A stretch of DNA of 64,000 nucleotides. Origin: a bacterium (lineage in GTDB: Bacteria > Pseudomonadota > Alphaproteobacteria > Caulobacterales > Caulobacteraceae). A program made the translations under genes and the position numbers. Positions within the stretch are counted from its first letter, which is position 1. Each line of letters opens with the position of its first letter. The stretch covers positions 124,001 to 188,000 of the forward strand of contig JAVBXP010000012.1 in the NCBI GenBank assembly GCA_030824495.1, read 5' to 3'. Under the pieces are notes generated by a model. The model was not told the DNA's origin and searched no databases. It saw only the letters and a program-made list of their open reading frames with translations. This document shows positions 32,447 to 42,125 of this stretch, one piece after another.

Positions 32447-34063
32447 CTACGGCTTCTTGGCGAACAGGGTCCCGAAGAAGTCGCCCTTGTTCCAGCTTGG
32501 CGTCTTGTCGGCGTCGGCCAGCTCACGCGTGATCTCGTAGTTGATCGCCGCGAACTTGGCGCCGGCGGCGTAGTTGATCGGCTGGTTCAGGTCGTCGCTG
32601 GGCTTGTGATAGTGCTCCTTCAGGAAGCTGGTGAACGCCTCCTCTCCGCCATTGGCGAAGCCGGTCATCAGGAAGACCGAGGGCACGCCCTGCTCCACGA
32701 AGCGGAAGTGATCGCTGCGGGTGAACAAGCCCTCCTGCGGCATCGGATCGGCCGATAGCGTCACGCCCTGACGCGCCGCCGCCCTCTTCACCGCCGGGCC
32801 CAGCGTCGAACGCTCGGCCCCGAACGCCACCACGTCGGTGAAGTCGTAGGTCAGGACCGGCATGTCCAGATTGACATTGGCGACGATGGGCCGGGTCGTG
32901 GTGGGATTGCGCGCGAAATAGTCCGAGCCGATCAGCCCTTTTTCCTCGGCCGTGTTCAGCAGGAAGATCAGGGTGCGGCGCGGCGGCTTGCCCTCGGCGA
33001 AGGCGCGCGCCACCTCCAGCGTCGTAGCCACGCCGCTGGCGTTGTCCAAGGCGCCGTTGTTGATGCTGTCGCCCTTCACCGGCGCGGTGACGCCCACATG
33101 GTCCAGGTGAGCGGAAAGAACGATCACCTCGTTCTTGAGCTTGGGGTCGGAACCCTCGATCACGCCGACGACATTGGCGCTTTCGACGTCCTTCGTCTCG
33201 GTGTTCAGCGTGACGTCGATGGTCGAGGGCAGCACGAAGCCCTGAGCGCCGCCGGCCTCGGCGGCTTTCACGACCTCGGCGAAGCTGGAGGGCGCGCCGG
33301 CGAAGAGCTTGGCCGCTCCGTCGACGCTGATGGTTCCAAGGTCAGGTGTCGAACCGCCCGGCGTATGGGGTTGCCCGCTCGCATCGCGCCAAGTCATCCC
33401 CCAGTTCTGCCAATTACGCACCGAGCCGTCGAACGGCCGGCGCGCCTGGTCGGCCGGGGTGTTGACGGTGATGAAGCCGACCGCGCCGCGCGCCTCGGCC
33501 GCCTGCCGCTTGGTGCGGCCGCTGGCGTAATAGGCGCGCTCTTCGGTCTGCAGGGAGGCAGGGGCGCCGGACAACGCCACGACGATCTTGCCCTTCACGT
33601 CCAGGCCGGCATAGGCGTCCAACCCGTCAGCGACCACGCCATAGCCTACGAAGACCATCGGCGCGTTGACATGGGTGGCCTTTGCGCGGGGATCGCGCCC
33701 CGGAACATAGTCTTCGCCGAACACCAGGGCCGTGGTCTTGCCGTCACGGCTCAGAACCAACTTGCCCTGATCGGCCGCCCGGAACCCCATCATCGGCACA
33801 GCTTGGAAGTAAGAGCCGCTCGCCGCGCCCGGCTTCACACCGAGTTGGGCGAGTTGCGAGGCGACATAGGCCGCCGCGATATCGAACCCTGGCGAGCCGG
33901 CCTCGCGGCCTTGCAGCAGGTCGTCGGCGAGGAAGGTGACGTGAGCCTTGATCCGTTCGGCTGAACGCGCGTCCGGGGCCGGGGCGGCCGAAGCCGAACC
34001 TGCGATCACCGCTACAGCGGCCGCGCCGACGAACATCCGCGCCAGTTTTGTGGAAAGACTCAT
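32447..34063 (-). CDS. M28 family zinc peptidase (secreted aminopeptidase-like)
   Basis: A 538-residue protein with a signal peptide (MFVGAAAVAVIAGSASA region), a PA-type insert (about 130-280) and an M28 metallopeptidase domain. The zinc ligands are His in SAHLDHVG, Asp in NNGALDNASG, Glu in NTAEEKGL, Asp in NLDMPVL and His in TRSDHF. M28 enzymes remove N-terminal amino acids or process dipeptides in the periplasm. The ATG at 34063 directly follows the T-run of a hairpin lying between this gene and rpoD. Confidence 0.88.
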   Translation of the reverse strand: MSLSTKLARMFVGAAAVAVIAGSASAAPAPDARSAERIKAHVTFLADDLLQGREAGSPGFDIAAAYVASQLAQLGVKPGAASGSYFQAVPMMGFRAADQGKLVLSRDGKTTALVFGEDYVPGRDPRAKATHVNAPMVFVGYGVVADGLDAYAGLDVKGKIVVALSGAPASLQTEERAYYASGRTKRQAAEARGAVGFITVNTPADQARRPFDGSVRNWQNWGMTWRDASGQPHTPGGSTPDLGTISVDGAAKLFAGAPSSFAEVVKAAEAGGAQGFVLPSTIDVTLNTETKDVESANVVGVIEGSDPKLKNEVIVLSAHLDHVGVTAPVKGDSINNGALDNASGVATTLEVARAFAEGKPPRRTLIFLLNTAEEKGLIGSDYFARNPTTTRPIVANVNLDMPVLTYDFTDVVAFGAERSTLGPAVKRAAARQGVTLSADPMPQEGLFTRSDHFRFVEQGVPSVFLMTGFANGGEEAFTSFLKEHYHKPSDDLNQPINYAAGAKFAAINYEITRELADADKTPSWNKGDFFGTLFAKKP

Positions 34064-34108
34064 AAAAACGCCCTCGACCAAGTCTGGAGAGACCTTAGTC
34101 GAGGGCGT
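34064..34108 (-). terminator. Hairpin with T-run between rpoD and the M28 peptidase gene
   Basis: An 11-bp stem (34098-34108 with 34068-34078) encloses an internal GTCT/AGAC mini-hairpin. On the minus strand it is followed by TTTTT (34068-34064), then at once the ATG of the peptidase at 34063. It has the form of an intrinsic terminator for rpoD or an attenuator for the peptidase. Confidence 0.65.
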
Positions 34109-34160
34109 AACGGCGCGACCAGGGCGCCGGTGTTACATTCCCGTAATCCGGGAGTCTTCG

Positions 34161-36107
<1,947 letters not shown>

Positions 36108-36191
36108 CTACGTCTCCGGATTTCGGCTGCCGACCCCTTTTAGCGAGGGCCGGGCCGAAGATGGTGAATAGCGAATAGACGGTCGTATTCT

Positions 36192-38096
36192 TTACGACCC
36201 GTCACCCGCCCAAATCGTTCCCGTTCTGATCGCGCGTTTCAGTGCGTCGCGCTCACCTTTTAGACGCTCGAGGGCTTCCATGTCGGATCGACCGCTCAGG
36301 TTGCCCTTTGCAGACGTAATAGCCTCGTCGAGCGCCGCGAGCCTGGAAAGGCCCGCGAAAGCTTGCGACCACTGGGATCTAGCGACGTCGAGGGAGACAT
36401 CCGGTTTCATGATGGGCGCGCCCGATTTCGCAGCGGCCCGGTCGATGTCTGTCAGCAGCGCATTAAACCCGCAAGACGCCAGATGGCGTGCGAGGACCCC
36501 GGTGTCAAGGTGATCAGTATCCAAACGGAATCGGATGATTTCGGCCGTCAAGTCGACAAGGCCCGGATCGCCGAAGCCTCGGGCCACGAAGCGATCCTCA
36601 AGATACTCATCGAGGACGGCGGGATCGGCCAGCGCATACATGGCCATGGCGGCGGCCACCGGGTCCAGCGACCGGGCCAATCGCTGGGCCGCAGCCTTGC
36701 CGGCCGCGGTGGGCGCGGGATCGACCCAGGCCTTGGTCTGACCACGCCAACCCTTTGATTGTCCAAAGCCTCCGCGCTGCGCGCGGGCGCCGGAGTCGTC
36801 TCCGCCCTGACGTTTTTGCGGCGAGCTTTCATCGAAACGCTGCATCAGGGCTTCGCGATAGGCCTGTTGTAGATCCTTGTCGGCGATAGTTGCGGCGGCG
36901 TTGCGCAGGCGGTTCTTGAAGCCGGCCCGGCGCTCGGGGGTGTCCAGCGGTTCGAGGGCGTGTTCGCGGGTGAAAAGCGCGTTCACAAAAGGTGTGGTCT
37001 GCGACAACTGGGCGCGGAGAGCCGGCGCGCCCTGCTCGCGCAACACCTCATCTGGGTCCTTGCCGCCCTCGACAATGGCGAATCGGAAGCTCTTGCCGGG
37101 CTTCAGCAGCGGCAGAGCCCGGTCGATGGAACGCGAAGCGGCTTGGCGTCCAGCCCGGTCGCCGTCGAAACACAGCGTCGGCTCGGGATGCAGGCGCCAG
37201 AGCACTTCCATCTGCTCTTCGGTCAGAGCCGTCCCCATCGGGGCCACGGCGGCGATCCCGGCGCGCTGGCAGGCGATGGCGTCCATGTAGCCCTCGACCA
37301 CCACCAGCGGCGGCGTCTCGGCGCCGGGCGCGGCGGCCAGGATCTTCCGAGCCTCGCCGATGCCGTAGAGCGTGCGCCCCTTGTGGAAGAGCGGGCTTTC
37401 CGGACCGTTCAGGTACTTGGCGCGCGCCTGCGGATCCATCGCCCGGCCGCCGAACGACAGGACCCGGCCGCGAGCGTCGGTGATCGGAAAGATGATGCGG
37501 TCGCGGAACCGGTCATAGGGCGCCCCGCCCTCCTCCGGCGCGATCAGCATGCCGGACTCGACCAGCTCGGCCGGCCTTGCGCCCTTGGTGACTAGATAGT
37601 CCTTCAGAGCCGTGCGGCTGGCCGGCGAAAAGCCCAGCCGGAACCGCGCCCATTCGCTCTCGGGCAGGCCGCGACGTTCCAGATAGGCCCGCGCCTCCTT
37701 GCCCTCAGGACGTAGCAGCGCTGCCTCGAACCACTGGGCGGCAAGCTCCATCCAGTCCGAGAGCCCCTGGCGCTGGCGCTCCTGTTCGGCGGCGCGTGGA
37801 TCGGCGACCGGCATGGGGAGCCCGGCCTCGGCGGCCAGACGCTCGACCGCTTCCATGAAGGAAAGCCGCTGGGTTTCCTGCAGGAACGAGATCAGGTCGC
37901 CGTTCTTGCCGGACGAAAAATCGAAGAACTGCCCCTTCTCGTCGTTCACGTAGAACGAGGGGGTCTTTTCCTTGTTGAAGGGCGACAAGCCGACGAATTC
38001 ACGGCCCTGCTTGCGCAGTTTCACCGTCCGCCCGATCACGTCGGAGGGGCGGAGGCGGGATTTGATCTCATCAAGGAAGTGTTCGTCGACGCGCAC
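36192..38096 (-). CDS. dnaG: DNA primase
   Basis: A 634-residue primase that makes RNA primers at the replication fork. The RNA polymerase core has the TOPRIM motifs VVEGYMDAIAC and LCFDGDRAGRQAA; the C-terminal helicase-binding domain follows. In the N-terminal domain the usual C-x2-H...C-x2-C zinc ligands are replaced: the segment reads GLSPFNKEKTPSF and later FFDFSSGKNGD. The rest of the CHC2 fold is kept, and I recall the same substitution in other alphaproteobacterial primases. It starts with GTG at 38096. It is upstream of rpoD. Confidence 0.95.
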   Translation of the reverse strand: MRVDEHFLDEIKSRLRPSDVIGRTVKLRKQGREFVGLSPFNKEKTPSFYVNDEKGQFFDFSSGKNGDLISFLQETQRLSFMEAVERLAAEAGLPMPVADPRAAEQERQRQGLSDWMELAAQWFEAALLRPEGKEARAYLERRGLPESEWARFRLGFSPASRTALKDYLVTKGARPAELVESGMLIAPEEGGAPYDRFRDRIIFPITDARGRVLSFGGRAMDPQARAKYLNGPESPLFHKGRTLYGIGEARKILAAAPGAETPPLVVVEGYMDAIACQRAGIAAVAPMGTALTEEQMEVLWRLHPEPTLCFDGDRAGRQAASRSIDRALPLLKPGKSFRFAIVEGGKDPDEVLREQGAPALRAQLSQTTPFVNALFTREHALEPLDTPERRAGFKNRLRNAAATIADKDLQQAYREALMQRFDESSPQKRQGGDDSGARAQRGGFGQSKGWRGQTKAWVDPAPTAAGKAAAQRLARSLDPVAAAMAMYALADPAVLDEYLEDRFVARGFGDPGLVDLTAEIIRFRLDTDHLDTGVLARHLASCGFNALLTDIDRAAAKSGAPIMKPDVSLDVARSQWSQAFAGLSRLAALDEAITSAKGNLSGRSDMEALERLKGERDALKRAIRTGTIWAGDGS

Positions 38097-38215
38097 GCCG
38101 TCACCATACCCGCTGGATCGTGTTTTGTCCGGCGCGAGACAATCGCCTTTACGCCTTCAACGGCAGACCGTACCGACGATAAGGCGTTTGCACATCGTCG
38201 GTTTGGGGTTCCCAC

Positions 38216-39151
38216 ATGGCTTCGGGTCTTGTCGCGCTGCTCGATGATGTTGCTGGCATCGCCAAGATCGCGGCCGCCTCGCTGGACGACGTCGCCGGCG
38301 CGGCGGGCAAGGCCGGGACCAAGGCGGTCGGGGTGGTGGTGGACGACACCGCGGTGACCCCCGGCTACGCGATGGGTTTCACACCCGACCGCGAACTGCC
38401 GATCGTGCTCAAGATCGCCATCGGCTCACTGCGCAACAAGCTGATCTTCCTGCTACCCGGCGCCCTGCTGCTCAGCGCCTTCGCGCCCTGGGCGGTGACG
38501 CCCCTGCTGATGATGGGCGGGGCCTATCTATGCTTCGAGGCCACCGAGAAGATCATCGAGGCGTTCAATCCGCACGATGACGCGGACGCCAGCGACGAAC
38601 TGGCGCTTAGCGGCGCGGACCTGGAAAAGCAGAAGGTCTCCGGCGCGATCCGCACCGACCTGATCCTCTCGGCCGAGATCATGGCCATCGCCCTGGCCGA
38701 TGTCGCCGACCGGCCGCTGGGCATTCAGGCCGCGGCCCTGGCCCTGGTGGGCGTGGCGATCACCATCCTGGTCTACGGCGTCGTCGGGCTGATCGTGAAG
38801 ATGGACGACATCGGCCTGCACCTGGCCAAGCGGAAGAGCCGGGCCGTCAGGGGGCTGGGCCGCGGCATGGTCAAGGCGATGCCGGTGATCATGGAATGGC
38901 TGACGGTGATCGGCACCGCCGCCATGCTCTGGGTCGGCGGTGGGATCATCGTCCACGGCCTGGAACACTTCCACCTCACCCCGATCCCGCTGTGGGTCGA
39001 GGGCGGATCGCATTGGGCGCGCCGGATCCCCGGGGTCGGCAGCTTCACCGGCTGGATGGCGATGGCCGCGGGCTCGGCCGTGGTCGGCTTCATCGTCGGG
39101 GCGGTGATCGCCGGCGTGATCCACCTGCTGCCCAAGCGCGCCAAGCGCTAG
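38216..39151 (+). CDS. DUF808 (YedI-like) inner-membrane protein
   Basis: A 311-residue membrane protein with the family start MASGLVALLDDVAGIAKIAAASLDDV, the conserved VVVDDTAVTPGYAMG segment, then several hydrophobic helices (about 90-115, 160-200, 225-250 and 280-305). Function of the family is unknown. Preceded by ACAT spacing without a strong ribosome site. Its stop overlaps the convergent ECF sigma gene by four bases. Confidence 0.88.
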   Translation: MASGLVALLDDVAGIAKIAAASLDDVAGAAGKAGTKAVGVVVDDTAVTPGYAMGFTPDRELPIVLKIAIGSLRNKLIFLLPGALLLSAFAPWAVTPLLMMGGAYLCFEATEKIIEAFNPHDDADASDELALSGADLEKQKVSGAIRTDLILSAEIMAIALADVADRPLGIQAAALALVGVAITILVYGVVGLIVKMDDIGLHLAKRKSRAVRGLGRGMVKAMPVIMEWLTVIGTAAMLWVGGGIIVHGLEHFHLTPIPLWVEGGSHWARRIPGVGSFTGWMAMAAGSAVVGFIVGAVIAGVIHLLPKRAKR

Positions 39152-40020
39152 TCGGCCGACACATGCCCCAGCTTGTCGGGGTTGCGGACCATGTAGATGG
39201 CGGCCAGCTTGCCGTCCTCGCCCGGCTGGAAGGCTACGGTCATTGGTCCGTCGCTTCGCTCCATGACGATGCCGGGATAGCCGTTGATCCGCACGGCCCG
39301 GAAGGTAAGCGGCCAAGCCTCCTCATCGCCGCCTGTCCGCCAGGCGATGCCCTCCAGCAGCCGAATAATGTCCTCGCGCCCGATCAACGGCCGGAGCGAG
39401 GCCTTCCGCTTGCCGCCGCCGTCGGAAACCATCACCGCGTCATGCGCCAACACGGCCGAGAGGGCGACCATGTCGCCCTGGGAAGCGGCCGTCATGAAGG
39501 CCGCCGCCAACTTGGCGGCGTCCTCCTGGCTGACGTTGAAGCGCGGACGATTGTCCCGAACGTGAGCGCGAGCGCGCGTCGCAAGCTGGCGCACGGCCGC
39601 CTCGTTGCGTCCGAGGGTTTCGGCCACCGAGCCGTAGTCCTCGTCGAACACGTCGTGCAGCAGGAACACCGCGCGCTCGAGCGGTGAAAGCCGCTCCAAG
39701 GCCAGCAGGAAGGCGACGGAGACGTCCTCGGCCCGCTCGACCGGATCGACGTTCAGCTCCTCGATCAGCGGCTCTGGCAGCCAGGGGCCGCGATAGGCTT
39801 GCCGCTGCGCCTTGGCCGAGCGCATCCGGTCGATACAGATGCGGCTGGTGACCCGGACCAACCACCCGGCTGGATCGAGCACCTCGTCCCCGCTCCGCGT
39901 CCACCGCAGCCAGGCGTCCTGCACCACGTCCTCGGCCTCGGCGACCGAGCCGAGCATGCGGTAGGCCAGCCGCGTCAGGCGGGGGCGCTCAGCTTCGAAA
40001 GCTTCAGTGTCGGCGGCCAC
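39148..40020 (-). CDS. ECF41-type RNA polymerase sigma factor with SnoaL-like C-terminal domain
   Basis: A 290-residue sigma factor. Region 2 carries AEDVVQDAWLRW, region 4 follows to about residue 155, then a C-terminal SnoaL/NTF2-like domain. The linker motif WLPEP (residues 80-84) and DGGGK (200-204) are the named hallmarks of group ECF41, where the C-terminal extension regulates the sigma factor in cis. ECF41 genes are usually linked to a carboxymuconolactone decarboxylase, oxidoreductase or epimerase; here an AhpD-like gene lies just upstream in the same operon. A matching ECF41 promoter lies upstream at 40987-41013. Confidence 0.88.
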   Translation of the reverse strand: MAADTEAFEAERPRLTRLAYRMLGSVAEAEDVVQDAWLRWTRSGDEVLDPAGWLVRVTSRICIDRMRSAKAQRQAYRGPWLPEPLIEELNVDPVERAEDVSVAFLLALERLSPLERAVFLLHDVFDEDYGSVAETLGRNEAAVRQLATRARAHVRDNRPRFNVSQEDAAKLAAAFMTAASQGDMVALSAVLAHDAVMVSDGGGKRKASLRPLIGREDIIRLLEGIAWRTGGDEEAWPLTFRAVRINGYPGIVMERSDGPMTVAFQPGEDGKLAAIYMVRNPDKLGHVSAD

Positions 40021-40032
40021 GCTGCATCTCCC

Positions 40033-40577
40033 TCAGGCGGCGATTGAGATGTGGTCGACCGGGGCGCCGGCGACGGTGAGCTTCGAGCAGGCCCGGCCAT
40101 AGCCGAGCGCATACTTCAATGTGGGATACATTCGCGCCGCTGTCAGGGACATGCTGAGCGCGACGAGGCCCGCCTCGCCCCAGCGGTGGACGATTTGGTC
40201 ACGCCCCTGATCGGCGGCGACCAAGTCCCGCGCCAGACTGGCCCGGGCGAAACGCCAGCCGACGGCCGCGACCTCGCCCATCCCAGCCTCGTCACCGGCC
40301 AGTATCGCGCGCAGGACCTCGGGCGAGACGCCTTCGGCCGCCGCCATGTCCACGGCGATCTGCACGCAGGGACCGCAATCCTCGGCCAGGGTTCCGGCGA
40401 TCTTGACCGCGGCGATCGCCTCGGCCGGAGCGGCGCGCTGATCGGCCATCTGGCTGAAGAAGCCGAACTTCAGGGCGCTCATCGGGTTCACGCGCAGAAC
40501 CAGGCGCAGGTAGCTGGCGTCGTAGCCCAGCGGCGTTCAAACTTGTCTATCTGGCGGGCGATCATGGACTTCAGCAT
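40033..40577 (-). pseudogene. AhpD/carboxymuconolactone-decarboxylase-like gene with one-base frameshift
   Basis: The intact C-terminal part (40033-40491) contains the CGPC redox motif in AEDCGPCVQIAVD, as in AhpD-like reductases. The true N-terminal part reads MLKSMIARQIDKFERRW from an ATG at 40577, two bases after the upstream stop. At the G run at 40526-40528 (GGG on the minus strand) the frame must shift by one base to continue GYDASYLRLVLRVNPMSALKF; a GGGG would restore it. Without the shift the upstream frame stops at a TGA that overlaps an in-frame GTG. This is either a real mutation, programmed slippage or a sequencing error. Confidence 0.7.
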
Positions 40578-40579
40578 GG

Positions 40580-40960
40580 TCAGGCTCCCGGACGACGAAG
40601 GATCGCCAGCGCGGCCGCCAGCGCGGCCGGCAGATAAACGCCGGGCAGATCGCGGATCAGGTCGCTCATCGGGTTGGACGAGCAACTGGCGTCGAAGACG
40701 TGGATCGCGGCGTGCAGCACCAGGAAGGCGGCGGCGGCCGCCAGCGCGGGCCAGCCCTGCACCGGCCGCCAGGCGAACCAGACGAGCCCACCGGCCGCGA
40801 CCAGAAAAGCCGCCCCGATATCGCGGACGAAATGCGGATTATAGGCGCCCGTGGCGGTGACGCCTGGCACGGCGTTGTACCACCAGAATGAGCCAAACAG
40901 CATGGCCAGGGCGTTGATCCCAAGGACCAGTGCGAGCCCGCCAGCGAGTATGCGCGACAT
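40580..40960 (-). CDS. Small four-helix membrane protein in the ECF41 operon
   Basis: A 126-residue hydrophobic protein with about four helices (residues 3-25, 45-65, 68-90, 102-122) and a central HIHVFDA-like loop (AAIHVFDASCSSNP). No family is securely recognised; it looks like small DoxX-type or unknown membrane proteins. It is the first gene of the ECF41 operon: the AhpD-like ATG lies two bases past its stop (TGACCATG). It is 27 bases downstream of the -10-type CGTC of the ECF41 promoter, so it is directly under that promoter. Confidence 0.75.
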   Translation of the reverse strand: MSRILAGGLALVLGINALAMLFGSFWWYNAVPGVTATGAYNPHFVRDIGAAFLVAAGGLVWFAWRPVQGWPALAAAAAFLVLHAAIHVFDASCSSNPMSDLIRDLPGVYLPAALAAALAILRRPGA

Positions 40961-40986
40961 GTGACTTCCTCCGACCTCGCCTCAAG

Positions 40987-41013
40987 GACGGATCGGAAGG
41001 ACCGGTTGTGACA
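40987..41013 (-). promoter_or_regulatory. ECF41-type promoter, TGTCACA-N16-CGTC
   Basis: On the minus strand TGTCACA (41013-41007), 16 bases, then CGTC (40990-40987). This equals the ECF41 consensus as I know it, at the right distance (27 bases) from the first gene of the sigma operon. It is strong support for autoregulation of the ECF41 locus. Confidence 0.8.
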
Positions 41014-41020
41014 CGAGAGC

Positions 41021-41152
41021 CCCCAACACTCGTCATCCTCCGGGCTCGCGAAGCGAGATCCGGGGGACCCAAGCCGAAGTGCAAACCTAGAGCCGCCGCT
41101 TGGGTCCCCCGGATCGTCTTTCAGACGACCGGAGGATGACGAAGGGTTGGGG
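41021..41152. repeat. Large cruciform-type intergenic palindrome
   Basis: An outer stem (CGTCATCCTCCGG at 41031-41043 with CCGGAGGATGACG at 41129-41141, flanked by CCCCAAC/GTTGGGG) and an inner stem (GATCCGGGGGACCCAAGC with GCTTGGGTCCCCCGGATC) are separated on each arm by a mini-hairpin (CTCGC-GAA-GCGAG; CGTCT-TTC-AGACG). The apical loop is about 23 bases. The overall shape is a four-armed fold. It is typical of dispersed repeats in G+C-rich alphaproteobacteria. No reading frame. Confidence 0.75.
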
Positions 41153-41168
41153 TAAAGGTGGCCCGCCC

Positions 41169-41864
41169 CTAGCCTAGCCCGGCGATCCAGGCCGGCAGGT
41201 CGCGGATCGAGGAGAGCTCGGCGAAGCGCGGATGCCCCGTCGGCGCCTCGGCCATCTCGTGAGCCCAGATCAGCGGATAGGGAACGTAGGCGCCATAGGC
41301 GCCGGCCTCCACGGCCGGAAGGATATCGGAGCGCATAGAGTTTCCGCACATCACCGCCTGCTCCGCGCCGGTGCCGTGGCGGGCGAACACCCGGCTGTAG
41401 GTCGAGGCGTCTTTCTCGCTGACGATCTCCACCGCGGCGAAGAGATCGCCAAGCCCGGAAGCGGCCAGCTTCTGCTCCTGATGCAACAGGTCGCCCTTGG
41501 TGATCAACACCAGGCGATAGAGCTTGGAAAGTTCAGCCAGGGTGTCGTCGACGCCGGGCAACGGTTCGACCGGCTCGCTCAGCATCTCGCGGCCCACCGC
41601 CAGGATTTCGCGGATCACATGGCCGGGGGGCTCCCCGCCGGTCATTTCCATCGCCGTCTCGATCATCGAGAGCGTGAAGCCCTTCACCCCATAGCCATAG
41701 AGCCGAAGGTTGCGCTGCTCCACAGCCGCCAGGCGCTGCTCCAACTCCCCCTTGTCGGCGACGTCGGCCAACAACTCGGTGAACCTGTCATGGGTCAGGC
41801 GGAAGATGGTTTCGTTGTGCCAAAGCGTGTCGTCGGCATCGAGGCCAACTGTCGTAATCGTCAC
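41169..41864 (-). CDS. HAD family hydrolase
   Basis: A 231-residue phosphatase with the four HAD motifs: LDADDTLW (motif I), LITKGD (motif II), a following Lys region and MCGNSMRSDI (motif IV). The cap insert contains YGYGVKGFTLSMIETAME. Substrate unknown; relatives dephosphorylate sugars or nucleotides. The start is GTG at 41864 (VTITTVGLDADD); a longer frame to 42086 lacks homology. It faces away from the palindrome. Confidence 0.85.
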   Translation of the reverse strand: MTITTVGLDADDTLWHNETIFRLTHDRFTELLADVADKGELEQRLAAVEQRNLRLYGYGVKGFTLSMIETAMEMTGGEPPGHVIREILAVGREMLSEPVEPLPGVDDTLAELSKLYRLVLITKGDLLHQEQKLAASGLGDLFAAVEIVSEKDASTYSRVFARHGTGAEQAVMCGNSMRSDILPAVEAGAYGAYVPYPLIWAHEMAEAPTGHPRFAELSSIRDLPAWIAGLG

Positions 41865-42125
41865 TTGCGCGCCTCTTGCGCTGGAGAAGCTGGGGCATCT
41901 AGCAGACCCGGACCCGTTGGCGAAGACGGCGCGGCGATAAGCGCGACGAAGCAGCGGGGGGCCAGAGCCGATGAAATAGCCGCCTTCACCACAGGCGGCG
42001 GCTCGAGCGCCTATTTTCTGGGCGCCTTTCGCTTTGCGCGGCCCAACCCGATCGTGGAAACTTCGAGGCAAGCACAAGCAGTCCATGTGGTCGCCAGTTG
42101 AACGAGCAGTTCACTGGGGTGGGGC

